A DNA stretch of 64,000 nucleotides from JAICMB01 sp963838885 (GCA_963838885.1 CAWITB010000004.1:124001-188000); one strand, 5' to 3'; counted from the first letter of the stretch, positions 26,940 through 35,513 are shown. Notes: generated by a model not told the origin, from the sequence alone. Translations and numbers: made by a program.

Positions 26940-27970
26940 GGCGCTCGACAACTACTGGCAGACCGGCGTTTTCGCACAGCACGATTTCCGCGTCACGCCG
27001 CGGCTCACGCTCAACCTCGGTCTCCGTTGGGACCTACAAACCCCGCCCAGTCGAAGGTGCTTCCCACCGCTCCGACGGGTCTGCTCGTGCCCGGCGATCC
27101 CAGCGTGGGCCCTGGCATCGTCCCGGCCCGCCGGCACAATTTCTCGCCGCGCATTGGACATTCCTGAGATCCTTTCGGGGATGGCAAGACCTCCGTGCGC
27201 GCGGGCGGCGGAATTTTCTACGGTCTCTGGCAACGAGTGGAATTCAACATCCAACTACCAGCCCTTCACCGTCCGCGAGCAATTCAACAGCGTCGCTTCT
27301 CTGACCAATCCCTATGAGGTACTGCCCGGCGGCGTTTCTCCCTTGCCTTACTCCTATAATCCGCCCAATCCACAGTTCATTTATCCCGCGAGCATATGGG
27401 TAATGCCCCCGACTTCCCATGGCCCCTACGCGTATCAATTCAATGTATCGGCGCAACGGCAACTAACAAAAAAATTTCGCCGTGACGCCGACCGATCGAG
27501 CCGGGCGTCCTCAGCTGATCTATTCCGTCGAGCCGGTCATGAACGCCGAGTACAACGGCCTGCAGATCACCGCCGAAAAGCGCATGGGCCATCACTTCGG
27601 GTTGAAGAGCTTCTATACATACAGCAAGACCATCGACGATGCGCAATCTGCAGAACAACATCACCAACGGCGGCGCCGAGAATTATCGTAACCTCTCGCT
27701 CGAACGGGGCCGGGCGGATTACGACACGCCGATTAACACAAGGGCGCGAACCGATTCTATCGCAACGTAATAAATGGCTGGATGCTTTCGGCTATCGTTA
27801 CGCTCGACAGCGGTCTCCCACGAACTTGACCGGCGATCCCTTCCTCGACCGGATCGCGCGACGTCGATTTCGGATTGTTCCGGGAGTTTCGTCCTTGGGA
27901 GCGGATGCGCTTTTTGGATAGATTCGAAGCGGCAATGCCATGCGCCAGGTGCAGCTCGGATGACGGGTGT
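26940..27970 (+). pseudogene. Decayed TonB-dependent (Oar-type) receptor
   Basis: Outer-membrane beta-barrel fragments appear in changing frames: YWQTGVFAQHDFRVTP and RLTLNLGLRWDLQTPP near 26.95 kb, GLLVPGDPSVGPGIVPARR near 27.08, KTSVRAGGGIFYG near 27.19, EYNGLQITAEKRMGHHFG and LKSFYTYSKTIDDAQ near 27.55-27.64, and LFREFRPWERMRFLDRFEA near 27.87-27.93. This order matches the barrel of large carboxypeptidase-regulatory/TonB receptors common in Acidobacteria. The plug and N-terminal domains are missing and there are several frameshifts. Such receptors import large substrates across the outer membrane; this copy cannot. Confidence 0.75.
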
Positions 27971-28014
27971 GGTTTTGATCGATGCGGCGGCGTGATCTTA
28001 GACGGGTTCCAACT

Positions 28015-28971
28015 TTAGAGACTCACCCCAACCTCGTCCCCCGTTACGACGCCGTACAAGGATACGAACAGAATGTACTGCACCGGCCAGAACAGGATTA
28101 CGAGCAGCGGCACTCCCGCGACGGTCACGTTCTCGAACGGCCAGTTTGCATAAGCCCAGAAGTGGCCCCGGGCGTTGACCGTCTCCATCAAGAGACTCGT
28201 GATTAGCGAAGCGGCGAGCACGGCGTAGAGCGGCAAGCGATCGCCGCCGCGCAGGCTTGAAATGAAGGTCATGATGCGGCGCTTGGAGCAGGCCCATTCG
28301 AGAATCGTCCAGCATCCGGCGAAGGCGGCTACCACGCACGGGAATGGCGCGTGCGGGGCGGGCCGACCGAATCGCCCTTGCGGCGTAATAGAGAACACAT
28401 ATCCGCCCGCGCGTTCGTAGCCGGCAAGAGCCGAGCAAATGCCGCCTAACAGCAAGACTGCTCCCATGATGCCCACCGCGCGCGAAACCCTTTTTGCCCG
28501 CACAGGCCGGCTGCGGCGCCGCAGGCCCATTAGCGAGCGCGCCAAGAAATACGTTTCTACGATCGCCAGCCAATAGGCGCAAAATCCGAGCAGAAACGTC
28601 CACCCGTACAGCGCAGCATTCCAGTACGGATACGTCCATAATTTCCCAAGCCACTGTCCGATGCCATCCAAAATCAGCCCGCTCACAGCGCCCATCAGGG
28701 CAAAGCGCCCGAAGGCGCCGCAGTCCGCGGTAACCTCCGTCAGCAACGATTTGCCCGCAATCACGTTTGTGGTTACGTCGCACAAAATGATCAGCGTGGT
28801 CGTGAACATCGCCCAGAAGACCGTTACGCTGAAAACATCGAAGGCTCGACGCGGCATGGCATTCGGCAGGTAAGAAATCGCAATGAATACGACCCAGGCG
28901 AAAAACAGTACGCCGCGGCTCTTCCACACCGCCCTATGCCCGAGCGCACGCGAACGCATTACAGGCCGCAC
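28015..28971 (-). CDS. Multi-pass membrane protein, function unknown
   Basis: A 318-residue protein with about eight hydrophobic segments: VLFFAWVVFIAISYLP, VFWAMFTTTLIILCDV, FALMGAVSGLILDGIG, ALYGWTFLLGFCAYWLAIVE, a segment near 165-185, and LYAVLAASLITSLLMETV. The C-terminal part (GHFWAYANWPFENVTVAG, then a helix ILFWPVQYILFVSLYG) has conserved-looking aromatic and Pro residues. I do not recognise the family. It is flanked by the receptor pseudogene and a divergent miniprotein. An ATG further upstream is not in frame. Confidence 0.6.
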   Translation of the reverse strand: MRPVMRSRALGHRAVWKSRGVLFFAWVVFIAISYLPNAMPRRAFDVFSVTVFWAMFTTTLIILCDVTTNVIAGKSLLTEVTADCGAFGRFALMGAVSGLILDGIGQWLGKLWTYPYWNAALYGWTFLLGFCAYWLAIVETYFLARSLMGLRRRSRPVRAKRVSRAVGIMGAVLLLGGICSALAGYERAGGYVFSITPQGRFGRPAPHAPFPCVVAAFAGCWTILEWACSKRRIMTFISSLRGGDRLPLYAVLAASLITSLLMETVNARGHFWAYANWPFENVTVAGVPLLVILFWPVQYILFVSLYGVVTGDEVGVSL

Positions 28972-29032
28972 TCCTTGTATTTTGTTCGATGCTTGGACGA
29001 AACGAATCGGGCCGCGAGGTATCTAACGATAA

Positions 29033-29203
29033 ATGTCAATTCCTCCTGGATCCGACCCCTGGCACCGGCGCTATTGGGGCGCTTACAATCGCCCCTATTC
29101 AGGATGTGGCTGCCTGTGGACGATCGTTATCATCCTCTTTATCTGGTGGATTCTGTCGTGGCTTGCGGTGCCGAGTTGGCGCTGGGGCAATTACTATCCT
29201 TAA
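29033..29203 (+). CDS. Trp/Tyr-rich single-pass membrane miniprotein (56 aa)
   Basis: Starts with MSIPPGSDPWHRRYWGAYN and continues RPYSGCGCLW. One strongly hydrophobic helix (TIVIILFIWWILSWLAV) then leads to a WRWGNYYP end. The composition (8 Trp, 5 Tyr in 56 residues) and clean organisation argue against a chance frame. No strong ribosome site precedes the ATG. Function unknown; the pattern is that of small inner-membrane proteins. It lies between a divergent membrane protein and a rightward exported protein. Confidence 0.55.
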   Translation: MSIPPGSDPWHRRYWGAYNRPYSGCGCLWTIVIILFIWWILSWLAVPSWRWGNYYP

Positions 29204-29257
29204 TCCACGCGTTCATTTTTATCGAAATCCCGCGCCGGGTTGCGCCATCATAATAGC

Positions 29258-29761
29258 GTGTGTAAGCGTATCTTTCTTTTCACCGCGGTGACGCTGGCCC
29301 TCGCTTCCGCCGCCTCGAACGGCCCAGGCAGGAGTTTCGACGGCAAGTGGGTGCTCGATAAAAAAGCGAATAACACCGCGACCGTGACACCGCCGGAAGG
29401 TCTGCAGCAAAGGATCAAGTTAAGCGGCAACGACATTATGATCGACTCGGTTTTCAAGGAACCTCCGAATGCGATAGCTCCCCTGTTGTATCTCGGCATC
29501 ATGACCTCGTCGCTGCGGCTGGCGGCGGACGGAAGCGAAACGGTCAACCAGATCGGACCGTTTATGCAGACCTCTAAAACGACTATTGACGGGAACAAGA
29601 TGGATACCGAATGGGTCGCCAAGCACACCAGCGGCGACGTTGTGAACGGTCACTGGACTCGCACAATCGCCCCCGACGGCAAGCACATGACGCTGAACGT
29701 CACGGAGAGCTCCACCCAGGGCCAAAGCGGAACCGCCACGCTTAATTTTGTAAAGAAGTAA
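29258..29761 (+). CDS. Exported small beta-rich protein, function unknown
   Basis: About 167 residues from a GTG at 29258 that opens a signal peptide (CKRIFLFTAVTLALASAAS). An upstream in-frame TTG would add six polar residues. The mature part (SFDGKWVLDKKANN, KLSGNDIMIDSVFKEPP, LRLAADGSETVNQIG, MDTEWVAKHTSGDVV, HMTLNVTESSTQGQ) reads as successive beta strands like a lipocalin-type or DUF-type periplasmic protein frequent in Acidobacteria. No catalytic residues stand out. It ends 4 bases before the convergent gene. Confidence 0.65.
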   Translation: MCKRIFLFTAVTLALASAASNGPGRSFDGKWVLDKKANNTATVTPPEGLQQRIKLSGNDIMIDSVFKEPPNAIAPLLYLGIMTSSLRLAADGSETVNQIGPFMQTSKTTIDGNKMDTEWVAKHTSGDVVNGHWTRTIAPDGKHMTLNVTESSTQGQSGTATLNFVKK

Positions 29762-29765
29762 GCCG

Positions 29766-30095
29766 CTAATTAGAAGGCCGGAAGTGCAGGTCGACCGAGT
29801 ACGCCGGAAGATCGACGCGCACAACATAGAGCGCTTCAATCCTCAAAGAATTTCGCGCGCGCGAGACGCGGACGTCTCCCAGGCGCATCGGAAGACCCAG
29901 CGATGCTGCGCGGTCGACAACCAGCGCTTTTATTAAGTCGTCGGAATCATGCGAGCGGGCCGCCTCTCGCGATTCCCCTTGCAAGTAGCGCCGGAATTCC
30001 CAATTGGCATAATACGGCGGAATGAGCAAAGCGGCCAACAGCGCCAGCGCCAGCAACAGGACCGCTCCGGCCACAATCCGTCCAGCCTTCGCCAA
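29766..30095 (-). CDS. Small membrane-anchored protein, DUF4845-like
   Basis: About 109 residues. A TTG at 30095 (GGGG just before it) or a GTG at 30074 are the plausible starts; the longer open frame upstream overlaps the previous gene and is rejected. One N-terminal membrane helix (IVAGAVLLLALALLAALLIPP) is followed by a soluble part: YYANWEFRRYLQGES, LIKALVVDRAASLGLPM, RIEALYVVRVDLPAYSVDL. This layout resembles DUF4845-type proteins of unknown function. It follows the 30101-30544 gene by 5 bases, so the two form an operon. Confidence 0.5.
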   Translation of the reverse strand: MAKAGRIVAGAVLLLALALLAALLIPPYYANWEFRRYLQGESREAARSHDSDDLIKALVVDRAASLGLPMRLGDVRVSRARNSLRIEALYVVRVDLPAYSVDLHFRPSN

Positions 30096-30100
30096 TTCCC

Positions 30101-30544
30101 CTATTTCCCGCTCTTCTCGTACGACTCCAGCTCCTTCCAGATGTCCGCGTCGTGCGGCTCCCAGGCTGGAGTTTTCGAACCTGTCAGATCGACCTGCGGA
30201 ACGCGTAACGTGCCGTGCCCGTAGATGCAGATGTATTCGGTGCGCGGCTGTCCAAACAGCATCATGTTCGACCAGGAGCCTGCCGCAACCGGCATTCGCA
30301 GCCGCCGCAGGCAGGTCCGGCAGCGCGTCCGCTGGTCCCAGATTATTAGCTGCAACGCGCCTGCGCACAGCAGGAAGAACAACATTCTCACCGTGGTGTA
30401 GCCGAGATCGTGCGTAAATGGCTCCGGGTGACTATACAAAAATGTGGCTGGATGCCAGAACCAAAACTGAATGCCGTCGTCGACGACCATGAGCGCGGCC
30501 GTGGCGGCGAGCAGCTTCACGATGAACCAGCCCCAGTACCTCAT
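30101..30544 (-). CDS. Membrane protein with Cys pair, function unknown
   Basis: 147 residues from the ATG at 30544 (MRYWGWFIVKLLAATAALMV). It has an N-terminal helix, a second helix (TTVRMLFFLLCAGALQLIIW), then TRCRTCLRRLRMPV with a CxxC pair and a C-terminal soluble part (LFGQPRTEYICIYGHGTLRVP, DIWKELESYE). The CxxC plus later Cys and His could bind metal or form a disulphide. I do not recognise the family. It lies 56 bases downstream of the proline dehydrogenase gene and may share its transcript. Confidence 0.6.
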   Translation of the reverse strand: MRYWGWFIVKLLAATAALMVVDDGIQFWFWHPATFLYSHPEPFTHDLGYTTVRMLFFLLCAGALQLIIWDQRTRCRTCLRRLRMPVAAGSWSNMMLFGQPRTEYICIYGHGTLRVPQVDLTGSKTPAWEPHDADIWKELESYEKSGK

Positions 30545-30600
30545 AACGTGTTGGACTCCCTTCGCAGCCCGGCGGTTCCGCCAAGGCGCTTCGTCTCCCT

Positions 30601-31509
30601 TCAACGCCAAATATTGCGAGCCAGAAACATCACGTTCGCGGGCCTCTCCGCGAGCCGGCGCATGAAATACGGGTACCACGCATCTCCGTACGGAACGTAC
30701 AACCGCAACCGGTATCCCTGTTCCACTATACGCCGCTGCAAGTCTCGCCTGATTCCATAGAGCATTTGGAACTCGAAATCCTGCGCCGTCATGCCTCGTT
30801 CGCGCACTGTCCGTAGAGCTTCCGCGACGATCTTTTCGTCATGCGTTGCTAACGCCGGACAAGCGCCTCGCGCAAGCATGGTATGCATTAATCGGACGTA
30901 ATTGCGATCGACTTCATCTTTTTTTTGAAAAGCCACGCCCGCGCGTTCTTTGTAAGCGCCCTTGCATAGCCGTATGGGAATGCGCTCCCCGCAGAGGAGC
31001 TCCATATCGTCCCCGCTGCGGTGCAGATACGCCTGAATCACCGCCCGCACACTCCCGTGCGCCTGCTGCATCGCGTGGACAATTTCGAGCGTGCGCTCCA
31101 CGTATTCGCTGCCTTCCATATCGATCTCGACCGCCGTGCCGAACTCGCGCGCCTTCGCGACCAGCGGGTCCACGTTCTGTTTGCATACTTCTTTTGAGAT
31201 CGCCAGACCACACTGCGTCAGCTTGATCGATACGGTCGCGCCCGCGCCCAGGCGCGCAACGCGATCCAGAATCGCCAGGTACGCCTCGCGGGTTCGCGCC
31301 GCCTCCTCGAGCGATCGCACGTTTTCACCCAGGTAATCGACGGTAGCGAGAATTCCCTCGCGCTTCAGGCGCTCGATTACCGCGATCTCCTGCTCAATCG
31401 AAGCGCCTGCGACGAACCGCGACGTCAACCGCTCCGCGGCTGGGGAAGTCTCCATCCAGTGCCGCATGGCCGCGTTCCCGGACAATCCCAGCAGTATCGC
31501 GCGCAGCAC
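30601..31509 (-). CDS. Proline dehydrogenase (monofunctional PRODH)
   Basis: A 302-residue FAD-dependent barrel. Typical motifs: DYLGENVRSLEEA, SIKLTQCGLAIS, VEIDMEGSEY, VIQAYLHRSGDDMELL, RLCKGAYKE (Lys near the flavin), ATHDEKIV, FEFQMLYGIRRDLQ and LYVPYGDAWYPYFMRRLAERP (substrate-binding Arg-Arg). It oxidises proline to pyrroline-5-carboxylate and passes electrons to quinone. The separate P5C dehydrogenase is not in the window. Length matches monofunctional bacterial enzymes. Confidence 0.9.
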   Translation of the reverse strand: MLRAILLGLSGNAAMRHWMETSPAAERLTSRFVAGASIEQEIAVIERLKREGILATVDYLGENVRSLEEAARTREAYLAILDRVARLGAGATVSIKLTQCGLAISKEVCKQNVDPLVAKAREFGTAVEIDMEGSEYVERTLEIVHAMQQAHGSVRAVIQAYLHRSGDDMELLCGERIPIRLCKGAYKERAGVAFQKKDEVDRNYVRLMHTMLARGACPALATHDEKIVAEALRTVRERGMTAQDFEFQMLYGIRRDLQRRIVEQGYRLRLYVPYGDAWYPYFMRRLAERPANVMFLARNIWR

Positions 31510-31536
31510 ACTTCCAGCATACCGGCGCCCTCGCTC

Positions 31537-32538
31537 TTACATCTCCCAGCGCCACAAATTCGCGCCCGCGGTATATCCCGCCCCGACCGCCGCGAACAGA
31601 ACAAGGTCGCCCTTTTTCAATTTCCCGCACTCGATAGCATCGCGCGTCGCCAGCGGAATCGTCGCCGCCGTCGTGTTGCCATAGCGATCGATGTTGATCA
31701 GCACCCGGTCGCAAGAGATGCCCAACCGCTCGGCGGCGGCCGTGATGATGCGGCGGTTCGCCTGGTGGGGGATCATCAGAGCCACGTCGTCCACGCTCAG
31801 GCCGTTTTGATCGAGAAGATTGCGGCACATCTCGTACATCTTCCGCACGGCGTACTTAAACACCTGCTGTCCATCTTGCTTCACGAAATGAAGCCGCCGG
31901 CGGACCGTTTCCTCGGTTGCCGGGATGCGGCTCCCCCCGGCCGGTTGTTTCAGGTAATCGCCGCCCGACCCGTCGATTTCATTCAGGAACCCGACGAATC
32001 CCCGCTCCCCGTCCTCCGCCGGCTCGATCAGCATCGCCCCCGCGCCATCCCCGAAAAGGACACAGGTCGAGCGGTCCGTGTAATCGATAATCCGCGACAT
32101 CGTGTCCGCTCCGATCAGCAGCACCTTACGGTGCGAGCCGGCCGAAACCAGGTGCGCCGCCGTTGTAAGGCCGTAGATAAATCCGGAACAGGCCGCGACC
32201 AGATCGAAACCCCACGCGCGCTTGGCCCCTAGACGGTTCTGCACCAGGCAGGCCGTTGAAGGAAACAGCATATCCGGCGTGACGGTGCAAACGATAATGG
32301 CATCGAGCTCCTCCGCCTCGATTCCGCGCCGCTCAAGCGCCGCGCGCGCCGCTTCCACCGCCATGTCCGAGGTCGCCATGCCCGGCGCCGCAATGCGCCG
32401 CTCGGCGATGCCGGTCCGCTCCAGAATCCACTGGTTGTTGGTATCGACCATCTTCTCGAGATCGAAATTCGTCAGCACGCCCGGCGGACTGTAGCATCCC
32501 AGGGAGCTTATCTTAGCTCTGAACGGGGCTTTGAACAA
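31537..32538 (-). CDS. fabH: 3-oxoacyl-ACP synthase III (FabH)
   Basis: A 333-residue thiolase-fold enzyme that starts fatty acid synthesis by condensing acyl-CoA with malonyl-ACP. The catalytic triad is visible: Cys117 in VAACSGFIYG, His in MIPHQANRRI and Asn in DRYGNTTAATIPLA. Start LGCYSPPGVLTN and the C-terminal GAGYTAGANLWRW are typical. It lies apart from other fab genes (fabI is at 45 kb), so a specialised primer role is possible. The start ATG at 32538 is divergent from the SprT-like gene. Confidence 0.9.
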   Translation of the reverse strand: MFKAPFRAKISSLGCYSPPGVLTNFDLEKMVDTNNQWILERTGIAERRIAAPGMATSDMAVEAARAALERRGIEAEELDAIIVCTVTPDMLFPSTACLVQNRLGAKRAWGFDLVAACSGFIYGLTTAAHLVSAGSHRKVLLIGADTMSRIIDYTDRSTCVLFGDGAGAMLIEPAEDGERGFVGFLNEIDGSGGDYLKQPAGGSRIPATEETVRRRLHFVKQDGQQVFKYAVRKMYEMCRNLLDQNGLSVDDVALMIPHQANRRIITAAAERLGISCDRVLINIDRYGNTTAATIPLATRDAIECGKLKKGDLVLFAAVGAGYTAGANLWRWEM

Positions 32539-32621
32539 GAATCCTCCACCAGATCAGAATACAAGAGTCGCCCGCGGCCTATCGCTTTCATGCAGCGTCT
32601 CCGCGTCCATACAATAAATAT

Positions 32622-33329
32622 GTGCTTGTTCCGGCCGCCGCGCTGTTGGAGACGCCAGAGGAGATTTTCCTCCGCGTGTTCACTCAGTTGCGCCCGCGCA
32701 CGAAGCAGCCCTTGGTGCACATCGAGTTCCGCCGTTTTGCGAACGCCAACAGTTTTATACGCTGGGTTGACGGACGCCTCCTCGTCAGAATAACGGACGT
32801 GCTTCAGGGGGCTCCCGCGCCGGTTCTGGAGTCGCTTGCCTACATCCTGATCTCGAAGCTGGTGCGCCGGCCAGCTCCGAAAGAATACGCCGAGCGTTAT
32901 CGACGCTATCTCAACCGCAAGGATATGCGCCGGACGCTCCACTTGGTGCGGCAGGAGCGCGGACGCAAGTTCGTCTCCGGCGGCAAAGGCGTCTGCTACG
33001 ATCTCGACGAGCTATTCGAAGACCTGAATTTCCGTTATTTCCATGGTCTAATGGCCCGCCCACTGCTCGGCTGGAGCCGCCGCTCATCGCGTACCATGCT
33101 GGGGCATTTCGATCCTTCCCACAACGCCATCGTCATCAGCAAATTGTTCGACGAAAAGGCCGTTCCCCGTCTGGCCCTCGAATTTGTGCTGTTTCATGAG
33201 ATGCTGCACCTGCGCTTCCCGGTGGATCACCGTGGCGCGCGCCGGTGCGTGCACACTCCCGAGTTCAAGAAGGCGGAGCGGCAGTTCGAAAATTGGAAGG
33301 AAGCGCGAGAGCTTCTGAAAAAGCTGTAG
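32622..33329 (+). CDS. SprT-like zinc metalloprotein
   Basis: A 235-residue protein from a GTG start. The N-terminal ~100 residues are helical. The C-terminal part resembles the SprT/YgjP zincin core: DLNFRYFHGLMARPLLGW, FDPSHNAIVISKLFD, then FVLFHEMLHLRFPVDHRG with HExxH and a following His, then HTPEFKKAERQFENW. The peptidase activity of most members is unproven; eukaryotic SPRTN cuts DNA-protein crosslinks. No partner gene suggests a pathway here. Confidence 0.7.
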   Translation: MLVPAAALLETPEEIFLRVFTQLRPRTKQPLVHIEFRRFANANSFIRWVDGRLLVRITDVLQGAPAPVLESLAYILISKLVRRPAPKEYAERYRRYLNRKDMRRTLHLVRQERGRKFVSGGKGVCYDLDELFEDLNFRYFHGLMARPLLGWSRRSSRTMLGHFDPSHNAIVISKLFDEKAVPRLALEFVLFHEMLHLRFPVDHRGARRCVHTPEFKKAERQFENWKEARELLKKL

Positions 33330-33337
33330 CTCGCGTT

Positions 33338-33853
33338 TTAGGCGGCCAGCGCCGGACGGAGCCGCTCCGTGCGCGCATGGATTTGTTCGAAGGAAATCAA
33401 CAGCCCGCGCGCGTCGACAGCGCCCCAGCCGAGCGCCTTAAGCGCCAGTTGCGCTTCCACTGCGGCCACGGAGCAGTAAAAATGCAGCCGCAGCCGCCAT
33501 AGATCTTTTACCAGCGCCGATTGATCGGCGCTGGCGAAGAGGGCGATGTGACGAGCAATTTTGAGCAGTCTGTGGAAATCGCGGATCATCCCCAGTAGGT
33601 AGCCTTGAAAAATGCGCACCCGCTGGCGTCGCAGACGCCGCGCGATGATGGGCTCAAAGCCCCTTTGCGAAGCCAGAAAAGCATAATCGCGGTTGTCCAG
33701 CAGCCTTTCCATGGGCCGGTAACTGGCCGCCGAGAATTCGTCCAGCCATTGCAGCGGATCGGCCAGACCGCGCCCGCGCCGCAGCAGGAAATAGAAAATG
33801 AGCGCCGCACCACCCAGGGATAGAGCGAAAATCAACAAGATCGTGAATAGCAT
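33338..33853 (-). CDS. Membrane-anchored helical protein, function unknown
   Basis: 171 residues from the ATG at 33853 (MLFTILLIFALSLGGAALIF). One N-terminal membrane helix is followed by a basic helical body: SYRPMERLLDNRDYAFLA, FEPIIARRLRRQRVRIF, YLLGMIRDFHRLLKIARH. The longer open frame upstream has no start support and overlaps the next gene. The family is unknown to me, though similar anchored Arg-rich helical proteins recur in Acidobacteria. It follows the multi-pass protein gene by about 100 bases on the same strand, so they may act together. Confidence 0.6.
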   Translation of the reverse strand: MLFTILLIFALSLGGAALIFYFLLRRGRGLADPLQWLDEFSAASYRPMERLLDNRDYAFLASQRGFEPIIARRLRRQRVRIFQGYLLGMIRDFHRLLKIARHIALFASADQSALVKDLWRLRLHFYCSVAAVEAQLALKALGWGAVDARGLLISFEQIHARTERLRPALAA

Positions 33854-33954
33854 TCTCTTCCTCTTATCTCTCCGCCACGGCTTCCAGACGGCATATTGCT
33901 TCGCTCCGATAGAATATCTGAATTTAATGCAAAATGCAACGCCGATGCAAATAA

Positions 33955-34734
33955 TTATGGCGCGCCGGTCAACTCGCCCCGGGTCCGCAGCAGGCTGTCG
34001 TTCAATTCCCGCAGCCGGTTTAGAACCCGTTCCTGCGCTAATGGGGTATTCCAGGCCATTCCCGCGACTATTTCCCGCGCCTCGCCCTGCCGGTTCAAAG
34101 CGACCGCCCAGAATACCAGGCATACGATGTCGATAGCCATGGCCGCGCTGCTGCAAGATCGCGTTATCGCGGTCGAAGCGGTATTGTTCAGGAAAAGAAC
34201 AAGGGATCTGGACAGGAAATAAATAACGTATCCGACGGCGTACATCAGGGCGTTACGGTGCAACGGAACCGGATAGTAGACGAGAAATGCGCCGATTAAG
34301 AGGATCAGCAAGACCAGACTCGCGATAATCGGAGCTTCGAAATACCACAACTCGCGAAGGGCTGTCCGCGGCGACGGCAGAACGGTCCGCAGCATCGCCG
34401 CCGCCGCGATCGATACGCCAATCGCAAAAATACTGTAGCGCTGCGCGATCTTTTTCAGCGCCAGCAGTCTAAGAAGCAGCAATGAATATAACTCAAGCAG
34501 CACCAGCACGAAGCAGAACACCATGAGCGCTTCGGTAACCACAAAAAAATAGAGATATGCCCTTACCGATGAAATGAAAAACGGCGAGCACGTTTGCGCC
34601 AGATCGATCAGCAGGTAAAGCGAAAAATACTTATACTTTTTCGTCAATCCGAGAAAAAGCAAACGCATGAGCAGCACGGCGAGCGCAACGGCAACCGTGA
34701 GCGCGAGAACATATTCATGGAGCGGGAGCCTCAT
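33955..34734 (-). CDS. Seven-helix membrane protein, function unknown
   Basis: A 259-residue protein with about seven hydrophobic segments, starting EYVLALTVAVALAVLLMRLL, then YFSLYLLIDLAQTCSPFF, FFVVTEALMVFCFVLVLLEL, YSIFAIGVSIAAAAML, ASLVLLILLIGAFLVYYP, YAVGYVIYFLSRSLVL and IDIVCLVFWAVALNR. A short charged tail ends it (ERVLNRLRELNDSLLRTR, coiled-coil-like). The topology recalls 7TM receptor-type proteins but no known domain is clear. The adjacent exported peptide gene makes a receptor role conceivable. That is speculation from context. Confidence 0.6.
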   Translation of the reverse strand: MRLPLHEYVLALTVAVALAVLLMRLLFLGLTKKYKYFSLYLLIDLAQTCSPFFISSVRAYLYFFVVTEALMVFCFVLVLLELYSLLLLRLLALKKIAQRYSIFAIGVSIAAAAMLRTVLPSPRTALRELWYFEAPIIASLVLLILLIGAFLVYYPVPLHRNALMYAVGYVIYFLSRSLVLFLNNTASTAITRSCSSAAMAIDIVCLVFWAVALNRQGEAREIVAGMAWNTPLAQERVLNRLRELNDSLLRTRGELTGAP

Positions 34735-34799
34735 GGACCCGAACGGATGTCACAAGTGTAACATCACGCCCGTCGAGCCAATGTGGTGAACCAATCGCT

Positions 34800-34910
34800 T
34801 TAATTGCCGCTCGCGCAATTGGGAGCGCAATCCGGCGGCCATGGTCCGACAGCGCCGATGCTTCCCGCCAAACCGAGAGCAAGAATCGCAATATAGATAA
34901 GCTTTTTCAT
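34800..34910 (-). CDS. 36-residue exported peptide with paired Cys
   Basis: A complete small gene: ATG at 34910 and TAA at 34802-34800. The product starts MKKLIYIAILALGLAGSIG, a clear signal peptide, and ends AVGPWPPDCAPNCASGN, a Pro-rich tail with Cys-x3-Cys. The ribosome site AAGGAG lies 6 bases before the ATG, the best in this part of the window. The mature peptide would be about 17 residues. It lies directly upstream of the multi-pass membrane protein gene, on the same strand. I do not recognise it. A signalling peptide or a small toxin are possible roles. Confidence 0.6.
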   Translation of the reverse strand: MKKLIYIAILALGLAGSIGAVGPWPPDCAPNCASGN

Positions 34911-34916
34911 TCTGAT

Positions 34917-34922
34917 CTCCTT
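34917..34922 (-). promoter_or_regulatory. Strong ribosome binding site of the 36-residue peptide gene
   Basis: AAGGAG on the minus strand, six bases from the ATG at 34910. It supports real translation of a gene that is too short to stand on coding statistics. Confidence 0.7.
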
Positions 34923-34995
34923 GAAATACGTCTTAATCACGTTAGAAATCCAGCTTACAGCTTTTGCGCCGGAGCGGCTAAAAGCGTGGAACCGG

Positions 34996-35011
34996 TTCTG
35001 AAATCAGAACA
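34996..35011. promoter_or_regulatory. Palindromic operator GTTCTG-N4-CAGAAC, copy 1
   Basis: A 16-bp dyad with arms GTTCTG and CAGAAC around AAAT. It lies between the leftward peptide gene and the rightward 151-residue gene. The same dyad stands upstream of the XRE-S24 regulator gene (36365-36380), so that regulator is the likely binder. Confidence 0.65.
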
Positions 35012-35057
35012 GCTTCCGTTTTGATACCCAAATGTTGTATCATCTCTACAACAGCCC

Positions 35058-35513
35058 GTGAACGGAGGCCACACAGACCGGCTTGAACGTAGTGCCTATG
35101 CCGACGTCTGCCGCAATACGCTTTCGCAGATCCCGTCGGCTTTCGGAAGGCTCGTATATCTCTCCTCTCTTCGCAACCCCGTTACAGGAAAGTACCGGCA
35201 CCACGGTCTTTCACTCGTCTTCGGCGACGAGGAGTCCGCGCGGGCTCTTCGCAAAAGGCACGTCCAGGCATTCGCGGAATGGCTCTCCTTTGACCTCGAA
35301 CAGCAAAAGGCGGACCTCGATCTGTATCTGTCGACGCTATCCTCTCAAACGAGATCCGTTATTGAGACATGGCTGACTTTGAGAACCTACCGGACCTTCA
35401 TTCCGAGCTCCGCGAAGACCGTCGAGAAGCGGCTGTATATGGCGGAAATCGACGCTATCATCGCGCTGCTCAAGAACGAGCACGGCGTCGCCGACCCGAA
35501 TCGAGCCGCATAG
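35058..35513 (+). CDS. 151-residue protein of unknown function
   Basis: Starts at GTG 35058 (MNGGHTDRLERSAYADVC). The core reads AFGRLVYLSSLRNPVTGKY, RHHGLSLVFGDEESARALRKRH, AFAEWLSFDLEQQKADLDLYL and ends helical. No known domain recognised; it is soluble and mostly helical with conserved-looking His and Trp. A GTTCTG-N4-CAGAAC dyad stands 46 bases upstream. An inverted repeat GTTGTA/TACAAC lies just before the start. Its 3' end overlaps the convergent regulator gene by 44 bases, which couples the two loci. Confidence 0.65.
   Translation: MNGGHTDRLERSAYADVCRNTLSQIPSAFGRLVYLSSLRNPVTGKYRHHGLSLVFGDEESARALRKRHVQAFAEWLSFDLEQQKADLDLYLSTLSSQTRSVIETWLTLRTYRTFIPSSAKTVEKRLYMAEIDAIIALLKNEHGVADPNRAA

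Noticed and set aside
28936..29253. Plus-strand frame of 105 codons overlapping the miniprotein
   Set aside because: The frame used by the miniprotein shows a clean membrane helix; this one does not and has no start support.
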